Source of the DNA: Geothrix rubra
Lineage (GTDB): Bacteria > Acidobacteriota > Holophagae > Holophagales > Holophagaceae
Length of the DNA stretch: 64,000 nucleotides
Reading direction: 5' to 3'
Assembly (NCBI RefSeq): GCF_030268065.1
Contig: NZ_BSDD01000004.1
Span: 186,001 to 250,000, forward strand
Positions 50,559 to 59,379 of the stretch are shown piece after piece (within the stretch, counting starts at the first letter, position 1; each line of letters starts with the position of its first letter). The notes beneath the pieces were generated by a model that was given only the letters and a program-made list of their open reading frames with translations, ran no database searches and was not told the origin of the DNA. Position numbers and translations under genes: made by a program.

Positions 50559-51059
50559 ATGGCCGACGAGAAGCCCCTTCCGAAGCTCCCCATGCCCCTG
50601 CGCAGGCAGAAGGCCCTGAAGGCCGCCTGGAAGCCCCTGCTCCTTCAATGGCTGGTGCCCGGAGCCGGCTACTGGATGATCGGCCAGAAGGGCCGGGCCA
50701 GGGTCTTCTTCGGCGTGTGGGTGCTGTTCTGCCTCCTGGGGGCGCTGCAGCTCCAGTTCGGGGCCGTGCATGGCATCAAGGGGGGCGTCTACGTCCCCAC
50801 GCCCGGCGCCTGGCTGCCCACCCTCGGGGCGCTGGCCACGACCGGCATCGGCCCCGTGTACGGCGCCTTCGCCTGGGCCTTCGGGGGCGCCGGCACGGAA
50901 CCCGTCCGCACCCTCACCCAGGAATACGGCGCCAGCTACGTGATGGTGGCCGGTCTTCTCAACTGGCTCTGCTGCTTCGACCTCTGGGACCGCGTGACGG
51001 GCCGCTGGGTCTTCCGCCTCCCGAAAGACGAGCAGGAGCAGGCCGCCAGGGGCGAGTAG
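50559..51059 (+). CDS. Small polytopic membrane protein (DUF6677-like)
   Basis: 166 aa. LLLQWLVPGAGYWMIGQKGR, FFGVWVLFCLLGALQL, further helices around 85-115 and 128-145, basic N-terminus. It resembles acidobacterial DUF6677 proteins, but that is a recollection-level match. No Shine-Dalgarno; TAATCT lies 6 nt before the ATG. Confidence 0.6.
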   Translation: MADEKPLPKLPMPLRRQKALKAAWKPLLLQWLVPGAGYWMIGQKGRARVFFGVWVLFCLLGALQLQFGAVHGIKGGVYVPTPGAWLPTLGALATTGIGPVYGAFAWAFGGAGTEPVRTLTQEYGASYVMVAGLLNWLCCFDLWDRVTGRWVFRLPKDEQEQAARGE

Positions 51060-51107
51060 CCCTCCCGCCATCCATGCGACAGTAGGGGCCGACACCCCGG
51101 AGTTGCC

Positions 51108-53150
51108 ATGGATTCCCGGCCCGAGGCTTCCCCCGAGGTCTCGCTGCGTCTCCCCGCCCTGACCATCTTCCTCAGCGCCTTCCTGCTCTTCGAGGTGCAG
51201 CCGCTGGTGGGGAAGCTGGTGCTGCCCTGGTTCGGCGGCAGCGCCGGGGTGTGGACCATCTGCCTGCTCTTCTTCCAGCTCCTGCTCCTGGGCGGATACC
51301 TCTACGCGCACACCCTCGTCCGGCACCTGTCGCACCGCCGGCAGGTGCTGGTGCACGGGACGCTCCTCCTGCTGGCGGCCGCCTGCCTTCCCCTGCGCCT
51401 GCACCCGGGCTTCCGGCCCACGGGTTCGGAGCAGCCCCTCGGCCACCTGCTGGGCCTGCTGGCGGTGACGGTGGGCCTGCCCTATTTCCTGCTCGCCACC
51501 ACGGGGCCCCTGGTGCAGGCCTGGGTGGCGCGCCAGGGCCAGGTGCCCTACCGCCTCTTCGCCCTGTCCAACCTGGCCTCCATGCTGGCGCTGCTCGCCT
51601 ATCCCGTGGCCGTGGAGCCCTTCCTCCCCCTGCGGGTCCAGGCCTGGACCTGGTCCCTCGGCTTCCTGGCCTTCGCCGCCCTGGTGTTCGCGTTGGCGCG
51701 GAGGAACGCCCGGACCCTGGTCCGGGACCACGTCGAGGTCCCGCCCCCGGCCCCCGCGGCGGGACGGCAGCTGTCCTGGATCCTCCTCGCGGCCCTCCCC
51801 TCCGTGCTGCTCATGGCCGTCACCAGCCACCTCAGCACCAACGTGGCCCCCATCCCGTTCCTCTGGGTGGTGCCCCTGGCCCTCTACCTGCTGAGCTTCA
51901 TCCTCTGCTTCGACAGCGAGCGCTGGTACCGCCGCGGGCTGTTCCTCTCCCTGCTGCCCCTCTGCCTGGCGGGCATGGCCCTCCTGCTGCTCCCGGATTT
52001 CCGCCGGGGGGCGGTGCGCTGGCAGGTGCTGGCCTTCAACGCGGGCCTCTTCGTCGCCTGCATGACGGCCCACGGCGAACTGGCGCGCCTGAAGCCCCAC
52101 CCGCGCCACCTCACGGGCTTCTACCTCCGCCTGAGCCTCGGCGGCGCGCTGGGCGGCCTGTTCGTGGCCGTCGCAGCCCCGCACCTCTTCCGGAGCTACC
52201 TCGAGCTCCCCCTCGCGCTGGCGGCCTTCGCCCTCCTGGCCCTGGTCTCCGTCATCCGGGACCGCCGGGGGATGAAGCCCTGGCCCTGGCGGGTCGCGGT
52301 GTTCGGATTCGGCCTCCTCACAGGGGGCCTCCTGGGCCACACGATCCTCACCGACCTCGCCGAGCAGCGCGAGGCCGTGGACCGGGGCCGCAACTTCTAC
52401 GGGGCCCTGCGGGTGTTCGACGACCGGGCCCACACCTGGCGGTCCCTGGCCCACGGCACCATCCTCCACGGCGCCCAGTTCCTGGATCCGGCCCGGGCGC
52501 GGCTCCCCCTCACCTACTACAGCCCCGACTCCGGCGTGGGGCTCGCCATCGCCAGCCTCCCCCCGCGGCCGAGGCGGCTCGGCGTGGTGGGGCTGGGCGC
52601 GGGCAGCCTCGCGGTCTACGGGCGGCCCGGCGATCTGGTGCGGTTCTACGAGATCAACCCCCTGGTCGAGACCTTCGCCCGCCGGGACTTCACCTTCCTC
52701 CGGGACTGCCCGGGCCGGGTGGAGGTGGTCCTGGGCGACGCGCGCCTGAGCCTCGACCGGGAGCCCCCCGAGGCCTACGACCTGCTGGCCATCGACGCCT
52801 TCTCCAGCGACGCCATCCCCGTGCACCTGCTCACGCGGGAGGCCTTCGCCCTCTACCTGCGCCACCTGGCCCCCGGGGGCTTCCTCGCCGTGCACATCTC
52901 CAACCGCTACCTGGACCTGAAGCCGGTGGTACAGGCCGCCGCCCTGCGGTACGGGTTGGCGACCCGCCTGGTGGATACCGATGGCGACGACGAGGACGGC
53001 ATCTACGGCTCCACCTGGATCGTGCTCGCCCGCTCGGAAGCGGCGTTCGCCACCGCCCCCTTCACCGGAAGCGAGGACGCGGACCCCCTGCGGGTCGAAC
53101 CGCTGGTCTGGCGGGACGACTTCAGCAACCTGTTCCGGATCCTGAAGTGA
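51108..53150 (+). CDS. Fused membrane/spermidine-synthase-like protein
   Basis: 680 aa. About a dozen helices (MFS-like) in residues 15-435, then a soluble Rossmann methyltransferase-like domain of the spermidine synthase type (about 440-660: GVVGLGAGSLAVYGRPGDLV, FYEINPLVETFARRDFTFL, VVLGDARLSLDREPPEAYDL, LLAIDAFSSDAIPVHLLTRE). Aminopropyltransferase activity is not certain. The Asp in AIDAFSSDAIP is conserved. GGAG precedes the ATG. Confidence 0.88.
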   Translation: MDSRPEASPEVSLRLPALTIFLSAFLLFEVQPLVGKLVLPWFGGSAGVWTICLLFFQLLLLGGYLYAHTLVRHLSHRRQVLVHGTLLLLAAACLPLRLHPGFRPTGSEQPLGHLLGLLAVTVGLPYFLLATTGPLVQAWVARQGQVPYRLFALSNLASMLALLAYPVAVEPFLPLRVQAWTWSLGFLAFAALVFALARRNARTLVRDHVEVPPPAPAAGRQLSWILLAALPSVLLMAVTSHLSTNVAPIPFLWVVPLALYLLSFILCFDSERWYRRGLFLSLLPLCLAGMALLLLPDFRRGAVRWQVLAFNAGLFVACMTAHGELARLKPHPRHLTGFYLRLSLGGALGGLFVAVAAPHLFRSYLELPLALAAFALLALVSVIRDRRGMKPWPWRVAVFGFGLLTGGLLGHTILTDLAEQREAVDRGRNFYGALRVFDDRAHTWRSLAHGTILHGAQFLDPARARLPLTYYSPDSGVGLAIASLPPRPRRLGVVGLGAGSLAVYGRPGDLVRFYEINPLVETFARRDFTFLRDCPGRVEVVLGDARLSLDREPPEAYDLLAIDAFSSDAIPVHLLTREAFALYLRHLAPGGFLAVHISNRYLDLKPVVQAAALRYGLATRLVDTDGDDEDGIYGSTWIVLARSEAAFATAPFTGSEDADPLRVEPLVWRDDFSNLFRILK

Positions 53151-53168
53151 GCCTTCCTTCCCGCCGGA

Positions 53169-54275
53169 TCAGCCCTCGGCCTTGAGGCTCTTGGCCAGCA
53201 GCTGGGCGCGGATGAAACCGTCGAGATCCCCGTCCAGCACCTTCTGGGTCTGGCTGGTCTCCTCGCCGGTGCGATGGTCCTTCACCATCTGGTAGGGCTG
53301 GAGGACGTAGCTGCGGATCTGGCTGCCCCAGGCCACGTCGGCCTTGTCGCCGCTGGCGGCGGCCACCTTCTCCTGGAACTTCCGCTGCTCCAGCTCGTAG
53401 AGGCGGGCCTGGAGCACCTTCATGGCGGTCGCGCGGTTCTTGATCTGGCTCCGCTCGTTCTGGCAGCTCACCACGATGCCCGTGGGCAGGTGGGTGAAGC
53501 GCACTGCGGACTCGGTGCGGTTCACGTGCTGGCCGCCGGCGCCGCTGGCGCGGAACACGTCGATCTTCAGGTCCTTCTCGGGGATGTCCACGTTGATGGT
53601 GTCGTCCAGCTCGGGGCTCACGTACACGGCGGCGAAGCTGGTGTGGCGCCGCTTGGCCGCGTCGAAGGGGCTGATGCGCACCAGGCGGTGGACGCCCGCC
53701 TCGGCGCGGAGGTAGCCGTAGGAGAAGGGGGCGTCGACGATGAAGGTGGCGCCCTTGATGCCGGCCTCCTCCCCATCCTGGTAGTCGATCATCTCCGTGG
53801 CCCAGCCCTTGGATTCGCAGAAGCGCAGGTACATGCGCAGCAGCATGGCGGCCCAGTCCTGGCTCTCCGTGCCGCCGGCCCCGGGGGCGATGGCCACGAT
53901 GGCGTGGCTGCCGTCCAGCTCGCCGCTGAGCATCATGCGCAGCTCGGCGTCCTCCACGGCCTTGCGGAGGTCCGTCTCGACGGTCCCGGCCTCCAGCAAC
54001 ATGTCCCCGTCCTCGCGGGCCAGCTCCAGGGCCGTCTCCAGGTCCTCGATGCCCCCGGTGAGCTTCCGGGCCAGGGCGATGTCGCCGCCCAGGGACCCCC
54101 GCTTCTGGAGCAGGGGCTTCGCGGCCTCGGGATCGTCCCAGAAGCCGGGCACCGTGGTGCGCTCCTCGATCTGCTCCAGCTCCAGGGCCTTCCGTTCGGG
54201 ATCCAGATGGGCGACGAGCTGGCGGACCCGGGGCTCCAGCTCGTTCTTGGCCCGCACCAGGGTCTCGAAGTCCAT
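53169..54275 (-). CDS. prfB: Peptide chain release factor 2, no programmed frameshift
   Basis: 368 aa read in one frame. SPF anticodon-like motif in RLVRISPFDAAKRR, and the catalytic ASGAGGQHVNRTESAVR. The N-terminal segment QLVAHLDPERKALELEQIEE runs through the region where most bacteria have an in-frame UGA. Start ATG at 54275. Confidence 0.97.
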   Translation of the reverse strand: MDFETLVRAKNELEPRVRQLVAHLDPERKALELEQIEERTTVPGFWDDPEAAKPLLQKRGSLGGDIALARKLTGGIEDLETALELAREDGDMLLEAGTVETDLRKAVEDAELRMMLSGELDGSHAIVAIAPGAGGTESQDWAAMLLRMYLRFCESKGWATEMIDYQDGEEAGIKGATFIVDAPFSYGYLRAEAGVHRLVRISPFDAAKRRHTSFAAVYVSPELDDTINVDIPEKDLKIDVFRASGAGGQHVNRTESAVRFTHLPTGIVVSCQNERSQIKNRATAMKVLQARLYELEQRKFQEKVAAASGDKADVAWGSQIRSYVLQPYQMVKDHRTGEETSQTQKVLDGDLDGFIRAQLLAKSLKAEG

Positions 54276-54360
54276 CGTCCGCCTCTCCGTCCCCCGCCGC
54301 GGGGGAACCCTCCACTTTAAACCAACGTGGGACATGGCGCCCCCACGGTATTCTGGGGGG

Positions 54361-55383
54361 ATGCCAGAGTTGATCCCCGTCCTGCCCGCCGATCTGGAGC
54401 CCACCGCCCGTGGGGTCCTGACCGGCCATGGCGGCACGCCCCTGGCCTGGGCCCGCTGGGAGCACCCCGAACCCCGGGGACGCGTGGTCATCTCCCACGG
54501 CTACGGCGAGCACGGGGAGCGCTACCGCCACACGGCCCACTGGCTGCACCACCTGGGCTGGGCGGTCTCGAGCATGGACCACCGAGGCTTCGGCCGCTCC
54601 GGCGGCATCCGCGGCGATGCGGTGGGCATCCGGGCCTTCGTGGACGACCTCGCCCTCTTCCTCCGCCAGGAGCGGCGCTACGACGCCGACCGCACCGGGG
54701 CCAGGCCCCGGGTCGTGGACGGGGTGCCCATGCCCCCCCTGCCGGTCTGCCCCCAGGTGGTGCTCGGCCACAGCTTCGGCGGCCTGGTGGCGCTCCTCAC
54801 CCTGCTCTGGCATGCGGACACGCTCGACGGCCTCATCCTCTCCAGCCCCAGCGTGGCGGTGCGCGCCAACACCCGCGCCCTGGTGATCCTCTCCCGGATC
54901 CTCCGCCTGCTCGCCCCCCACCGGCCCATCCAGCTCCACGGCGACAAGGGCCAGGTCTGCTCGGATCCCGTGCTGGTGCAGCGCTACGAGGCAGATCCCC
55001 TCTGCCACCGCCTGGCCACGGCCGCCTTCGGGGCCGCCCTGGAGGAGGGCCGGGCCGAGATCCTCCCCCTGGGCCAGGAGCTCGACCGCCCCATCCTGCT
55101 GCTGGAGTCCGGATCGGACACGGTGGTGGACCCCGACGGCTCGGAGGCCCTCTGGTCCGCCGTCCGGCCGGACCTGCTGGAACGGCACCGCCTGCCCGGG
55201 ATCTACCACGAAGTCTTCCATGATCGCCACCGCTCCCGGGCCCAGGCCCTGGCCGAACCCTGGCTGGAGCACCTGCGGGAGGCCTGGAACCCTTCGGCCC
55301 GTCCCGCCATGCCTCAAGGGACCGGGGCCGCCGCCCCGCCCGCCCCCGAAATCCTGAACCCGCTGTCTCCGGAGTCCGCATGA
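54361..55383 (+). CDS. Alpha/beta hydrolase, monoacylglycerol lipase/lysophospholipase-like
   Basis: 340 aa. RVVISHGYGEHGERYRHTAH, SMDHRGFGRSGG, nucleophile elbow GHSFGG (Ser138), Asp in ESGSDTVVDPDG, His in YHEVFHD. These are typical of the bacterial MGL/PldB group. No Shine-Dalgarno except a G-run; a TATTCT box lies 6 nt before the ATG. Its last codons overlap the bamD start (ATGA). Confidence 0.9.
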   Translation: MPELIPVLPADLEPTARGVLTGHGGTPLAWARWEHPEPRGRVVISHGYGEHGERYRHTAHWLHHLGWAVSSMDHRGFGRSGGIRGDAVGIRAFVDDLALFLRQERRYDADRTGARPRVVDGVPMPPLPVCPQVVLGHSFGGLVALLTLLWHADTLDGLILSSPSVAVRANTRALVILSRILRLLAPHRPIQLHGDKGQVCSDPVLVQRYEADPLCHRLATAAFGAALEEGRAEILPLGQELDRPILLLESGSDTVVDPDGSEALWSAVRPDLLERHRLPGIYHEVFHDRHRSRAQALAEPWLEHLREAWNPSARPAMPQGTGAAAPPAPEILNPLSPESA

Positions 55384-56309
55384 AGCGCACCGTCGCCCTC
55401 CTGGCCCTCGCCGCCGCCCTGGCGGGCCTGGGGATGGGTTGCCGCAAGCCCAAGACCGCCGGCAAGGGGGTCACCGCCGCGGAACTCCTCGCCACCTCGG
55501 ACCGGCTCATGAAGCAGGGCAAGTACGACGAGGCCCGGCGCAGCCTGCGCGTCCTCGAGGAGAACCTCCCGGGTTCCGCCGAGTTCCCCCGGGCCAAGAT
55601 CATGCTGGGCGACAGCTACTTCTTCCAGGGCAGTCCCAGCTACCCCGAGGCCGAGGTCGAGTACCAGAGCTTCCTGAACTACTTCCCCCGCAGCGACATG
55701 CGGGACTATGCCCTCTACCACAAGGCCCTCTGCCACTTCTCCGCCATCGAGAGCGCCGAGCGCGACCAGGCCGAGACCCGGAAGGCCCTGGCCTCCTTCC
55801 AGCAGCTGCTGGCGGAATCCCCGGGCAGCCCCTACGCCACCGAGGCCAAGGCCAAGATCGTCCAGTGCTGGCGCCGCATCGCCGAACACGAGCTCCAGGT
55901 GGGCATCTTCTACGTGAACATCTTCGACTATCCCGCCGCCGAGCGACGGCTGAAGGACCTCCTGGTGACCTACCCCGACTACGTGGACCGGGAGCGGGCC
56001 TACTACTACCTGGGCGAGGCCCTGCGCCAGCGGACCCTCACCACCGAAGAGGTCACCCAGTTCAACAAGGACTACCTGGCCAAGCTGCAGAAGGAGGCCT
56101 TCACCGACCTGACGCCGGACCAGGGGAAGGAATACGGCAAGGCGTTCCAGGCCTTCCTCAAGGAGCGCATCGACGGGTTCCGCGCCGAGGCGAAGGACTA
56201 CTACCAGAAGCTGGTGGAGAGCTATCCCAAATCCGAGTGGGCCTCCCGCGCCTCCGACCGCCTCGTGGCCATGGGCAGCGCCGGCGTGAAGGAGTCCCTG
56301 GACAGCTAG
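55380..56309 (+). CDS. bamD: Outer-membrane assembly lipoprotein BamD
   Basis: 309 aa. Lipobox LAGLGMGC (Cys21), then five TPR-like helical pairs (ADSDRLMKQGKYDEARRSLR-like, SYPEAEVEYQSFLNYFPRSD, SPYATEAKAKIVQCWRRIAE, DYPAAERRLKDLLVTYPDYV). Part of the BAM complex that inserts barrels into the outer membrane. Longer than E. coli BamD, with an inserted segment near 200-260. Confidence 0.9.
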   Translation: MKRTVALLALAAALAGLGMGCRKPKTAGKGVTAAELLATSDRLMKQGKYDEARRSLRVLEENLPGSAEFPRAKIMLGDSYFFQGSPSYPEAEVEYQSFLNYFPRSDMRDYALYHKALCHFSAIESAERDQAETRKALASFQQLLAESPGSPYATEAKAKIVQCWRRIAEHELQVGIFYVNIFDYPAAERRLKDLLVTYPDYVDRERAYYYLGEALRQRTLTTEEVTQFNKDYLAKLQKEAFTDLTPDQGKEYGKAFQAFLKERIDGFRAEAKDYYQKLVESYPKSEWASRASDRLVAMGSAGVKESLDS

Positions 56310-56357
56310 GGCCCAAGGGTCTGGCTCCGGGGGGCCGAGCGAGGCCTGCCCATCGGC

Positions 56358-56363
56358 TATACT
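56358..56363 (+). promoter_or_regulatory. Candidate -10 box
   Basis: TATACT 27 nt before the ATG of the Ig-like lipoprotein gene. No clear -35. Confidence 0.4.
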
Positions 56364-56390
56364 GGCCGGAAATTCCCAACAGGATCCGCC

Positions 56391-57482
56391 ATGGCCTCCC
56401 TCCCCCGGCTTGCGCCCGTCGTCCTCCTCCTGGCCAGCTTCGCCTGCGGCGGAGGCGGTTCCAAGTCCTCCGCCACCGACGGCCTCCACCTCAACCAGAC
56501 GGGCACCCGGATGGCGACGGAGGATGGCTTCCAGTTCTCCGCCACGGACGATGGGGGCCACGCGGTCTCCGTCGTCTGGACCGTGGTGGAGGGCGGCGCC
56601 GGGGGATCCATCGATGCCCAGGGGTACTACACCGCCCCGGCCGCGCCCGGCACCTTCCATGTGATGGCGAGCCGGGGCGGCGTCTCGGTCACCGCCACTG
56701 TCCAGGTGGTCCCGGGGTCCCCCGAGATCTTCGTCAATCCCGGTGGCTCCCCGCGCCTGGCCACGGGCGGTTCCCAGCTGTTCCGGGCCCTCTTCAACGA
56801 CCTCGGCAACCATGCGGTGGCCTGGAGCCTGAGCGGCGGCGGCCAGCTCGACCCCGATGGGTTCTTCACGGCCCCTGCGACCCCCGGGACCTGCACGCTC
56901 ACAGCCACCAGCCTCGCGGACCCCACCCTCCAGAAGACCCTCCAGATCGTGGTGGAGGCCCCAAGTCAGCCCTACTTCGTCATGCTCTGGGGGGTGGCAC
57001 GCTTCCCCGCCGGCACCACCCAATTCTTCGACCAGGGCCTTGGTGGCATCTCCGATACCCGCATCGCCTGGAGCCTCTCCGGCGGCGGCAGCGTGAACCC
57101 GGATGGCGTGGTCACCCTCCCGGACCAGCCCGGCACGATCCAGCTGCAGATGCGCAGCGTGGGGTCCCCCACCGTGATCCAGACTGTCCCCATCGAGGTC
57201 ACGGCCGCCACGGACCCCGTGAAGGCCACAGTCCTGATCAGCCCAGCCACCGCCCAGGTCACCCCCGGGGGGACCCTCGCCTTCACCGCTACCGTGGGTG
57301 GCCTGCCGCCCCGTCAGCGCCCCGTGCAGTGGTGGCTCCTGGAGGGACGCGGCACCGGCGGCATCCTGACGAGTGATGGCCACTACACGGCCCCCACGAC
57401 GCCCGGGACCTACCACGTGGTGGTGACCCCCCTCGCGGAACAGCGCATCCGCGCCGTGGCCACGGTGGTGGTGGGGCCCTGA
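56391..57482 (+). CDS. Lipoprotein of bacterial Ig-like repeats
   Basis: 363 aa. Lipobox SFAC (Cys19) with GGGGS linker. Four related beta-repeats, each ending in a variant of DGxYTAPxxPGTxxV: DAQGYYTAPAAPGTFHVMA, DPDGFFTAPATPGTCTLTA, NPDGVVTLPDQPGTIQLQM, TSDGHYTAPTTPGTYHVVV. Likely a surface or periplasmic structural protein or binding domain array. No catalytic motif. Confidence 0.75.
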   Translation: MASLPRLAPVVLLLASFACGGGGSKSSATDGLHLNQTGTRMATEDGFQFSATDDGGHAVSVVWTVVEGGAGGSIDAQGYYTAPAAPGTFHVMASRGGVSVTATVQVVPGSPEIFVNPGGSPRLATGGSQLFRALFNDLGNHAVAWSLSGGGQLDPDGFFTAPATPGTCTLTATSLADPTLQKTLQIVVEAPSQPYFVMLWGVARFPAGTTQFFDQGLGGISDTRIAWSLSGGGSVNPDGVVTLPDQPGTIQLQMRSVGSPTVIQTVPIEVTAATDPVKATVLISPATAQVTPGGTLAFTATVGGLPPRQRPVQWWLLEGRGTGGILTSDGHYTAPTTPGTYHVVVTPLAEQRIRAVATVVVGP

Positions 57483-57517
57483 CCCAGCCCTGCCAGACTG
57501 GGGGGCGGAGGTTCCCC

Positions 57518-58507
57518 ATGGCGCCCAGCACCCTCGGCCTCGGCACCTACCTCGGCGAGCCCACGCCGGCCGCCGATGCGGGTTATGTGGCCGCGGCCCG
57601 GGCCTTCCACGCGGCGGGGGGCACCGTGTTCGACACGGCCGCCAACTACCGGATGGGGCGCTCGGAACGGGCCCTCGGCGAGGCCTTCCGGGGCCTGCCC
57701 CAGGGAACCTGCTTCGTGTCGACCAAGGCCGGCTACCTGCCCATGGGCGACGGGGTCACGCCGGAGCGCCCGGGGGACTGGTTCCAGCGGGTCCTGGCGG
57801 GCCCCGGGATCCTCTCCGCGGACGAGGTGGTCGACGGCTGCCACGCCCTCACGCCCCGCTACCTGGCCCACCAGCTGGAGGTGAGCCGCGCGGCCCTGGG
57901 CGTGGACACCCTCGACCTCTTCCACCTGCACAACCCCGAGCAGCAGCTGCCCCACCTCGGGCCCGACCGCTTCTACGGGATGATCCGGGAGGCCTTCGAG
58001 GCCTGCGAGGGCTTCGTCCGCGCGGGGAGGATCCGGGCCTACGGCACCGCCACCTGGAACGGGTTCAGGGTGCCGGCCAGCCGCCCGGACCACCTGAGCC
58101 TGGAGCGGCTGTGGGCCGCCGCCGAGGCCGCCGGCGGCCGGGACCACCACTTCCGGTGGATCCAGCTGCCCCTGAACCTGGCCCTGCCCGAGGCCTTCCT
58201 GGCCCCGACCCAGACCCTCGGCGGCGAGGCCCTGACCCCCCTCCGCGCCGCCCAGGCCCTGGGGCTCTCCGTGCAGGTCTCCGCCTCCCTCATGCAGGCC
58301 CGCATCCTGGCCCAGCTGCCCGCGGACCTGGTGGCGGCCCTCGGCGCCCGCACCCCCGCCCAGGCGGCCCTGCAGTTCGCGCGGTCCTGCCCGGGGGTGA
58401 CCACCGCCCTCTGTGGCATGGGCCGGCCCGAGCACGTGGCGGAGAACGCGGCCGTGCTGGCCCTCCCGAAGGCCGACCCCGCCCTGCTGGAAGGCCTCTT
58501 CGCATGA
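57518..58507 (+). CDS. Aldo/keto reductase
   Basis: 329 aa. Catalytic tetrad: Asp and Tyr in DTAANYRMGRSERALGEAF, Lys in FVSTKAGYLP, His in DLFHLHNPEQQ. NADPH-binding tail CGMGRPEHVAENAAV is of the AKR type. GGAGG 7 nt before the ATG. Its stop overlaps the next start (ATGA). Confidence 0.92.
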   Translation: MAPSTLGLGTYLGEPTPAADAGYVAAARAFHAAGGTVFDTAANYRMGRSERALGEAFRGLPQGTCFVSTKAGYLPMGDGVTPERPGDWFQRVLAGPGILSADEVVDGCHALTPRYLAHQLEVSRAALGVDTLDLFHLHNPEQQLPHLGPDRFYGMIREAFEACEGFVRAGRIRAYGTATWNGFRVPASRPDHLSLERLWAAAEAAGGRDHHFRWIQLPLNLALPEAFLAPTQTLGGEALTPLRAAQALGLSVQVSASLMQARILAQLPADLVAALGARTPAQAALQFARSCPGVTTALCGMGRPEHVAENAAVLALPKADPALLEGLFA

Positions 58508-59067
58508 TCCTGCTGGCCATCACGCCGGGCCAGGGCTTCGCGCCGGACCGCTGGCGCCCCGTCCTCCGCTCGGGCATCGACGCCCTCCTCCTCCGCGAGA
58601 AGGCCCTGGAGGCCCGGGCCCTGCTCGAGGCCGCCCGCTGGTGCCGCGACACGGCCCCCGAGGTGGAGATCTGGGTGGGGGGCCGGCTGGACGTGGCCCT
58701 CGCGGCGGGTTGCGGCCTCCATGCGCCCGAGGACCATCCCCCCGTCGATCCCGGCCTCCTGCCCCTGTCGCGCCCCCTGCACGACGAAGGCCAGTGGGAA
58801 GACCGGCGCGGCGGCGCCCAGCTGCTGGCCTCCCCCATCCTGCCCAGCCCCGGCAAGGGCGCGCCCTGGGGCCTTCCCCGCTTCCACCAGTTCCTGGACG
58901 CCCTGCCCGCGGAGGGCCCGCGGATCCTCGCCCTGGGCGGCGTGACGCCCGGGGACGCCCCGGCCCTGCGGCATCCCCGGCTGGATGGCCTGGCCGCCCT
59001 CCGCCCCTTCTGGACCGGCGATCCGATCGCGGCCGTGGCCGGATTCCGGACGGCCTGGGACCGCTGA
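58504..59067 (+). CDS. Thiamine phosphate synthase/TenI-like protein
   Basis: 187 aa TIM barrel. MILLAITPGQGFAPDRWRPV, LLLREKALEARALLEAARWC, GGRLDVALAAGCGLHAPEDH (the GVHL.Q.D-like segment), PLSRPLHDEGQ, PSPGKGAPWGL, ILALGGVTPGD. Family match is good; the key residues are changed, so it may be a TenI-type or other homologue rather than ThiE. Coupled to the aldo/keto reductase gene. Confidence 0.75.
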   Translation: MILLAITPGQGFAPDRWRPVLRSGIDALLLREKALEARALLEAARWCRDTAPEVEIWVGGRLDVALAAGCGLHAPEDHPPVDPGLLPLSRPLHDEGQWEDRRGGAQLLASPILPSPGKGAPWGLPRFHQFLDALPAEGPRILALGGVTPGDAPALRHPRLDGLAALRPFWTGDPIAAVAGFRTAWDR

Positions 59068-59091
59068 GGGAGCGCCCCCGGCCCGCTGCTA

Positions 59092-59117
59092 CCATGGGGG
59101 CCCGGAGGCCCCCATGG
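59092..59117 (+). promoter_or_regulatory. Hairpin enclosing SD and start codon
   Basis: CCATGGGGGCC-CGGA-GGCCCCCATGG, a perfect 11-bp inverted repeat. The Shine-Dalgarno GGAGG (59104-59108) spans loop and stem, and the start codon ATG (59114-59116) is in the right arm. The structure would sequester translation initiation of the next gene. Confidence 0.7.
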
Positions 59118-59377
59118 AACTGCCCGAGCGCCTGCATCACCTGGTGAGCGAGCTGGGGGATTCCCTCGTGAAGGCCCTCGCGGAAGACGACCACTGCCGG
59201 AGCCTGGCCTTCCAGATCCAGGCCGAGGGCTATGGGCTGGTCCTCATCCTCGAGGCGGCCCCCATCCGGCTCCGCCCCGATCGCCTCGAGGACGGCTCCG
59301 AGGGACCGGAACCGCCCCTCCCCTTCTCCGAGGCGGACAAGCGCCTCATGAAATCCTTCAAGATCCGGATGGACTAG
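59114..59377 (+). CDS. Small protein of unknown function
   Basis: 87 aa. MELPERLHHLVSELGDSLVK, ALAEDDHCRSLAFQIQAEGY, acidic middle (SEGPEPPLPFSEADKRLMKS). No domain recognised. Ends 2 nt before rlmN, so probably co-transcribed. Its start codon is inside a strong hairpin. Confidence 0.6.
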   Translation: MELPERLHHLVSELGDSLVKALAEDDHCRSLAFQIQAEGYGLVLILEAAPIRLRPDRLEDGSEGPEPPLPFSEADKRLMKSFKIRMD

Positions 59378-59379
59378 GC

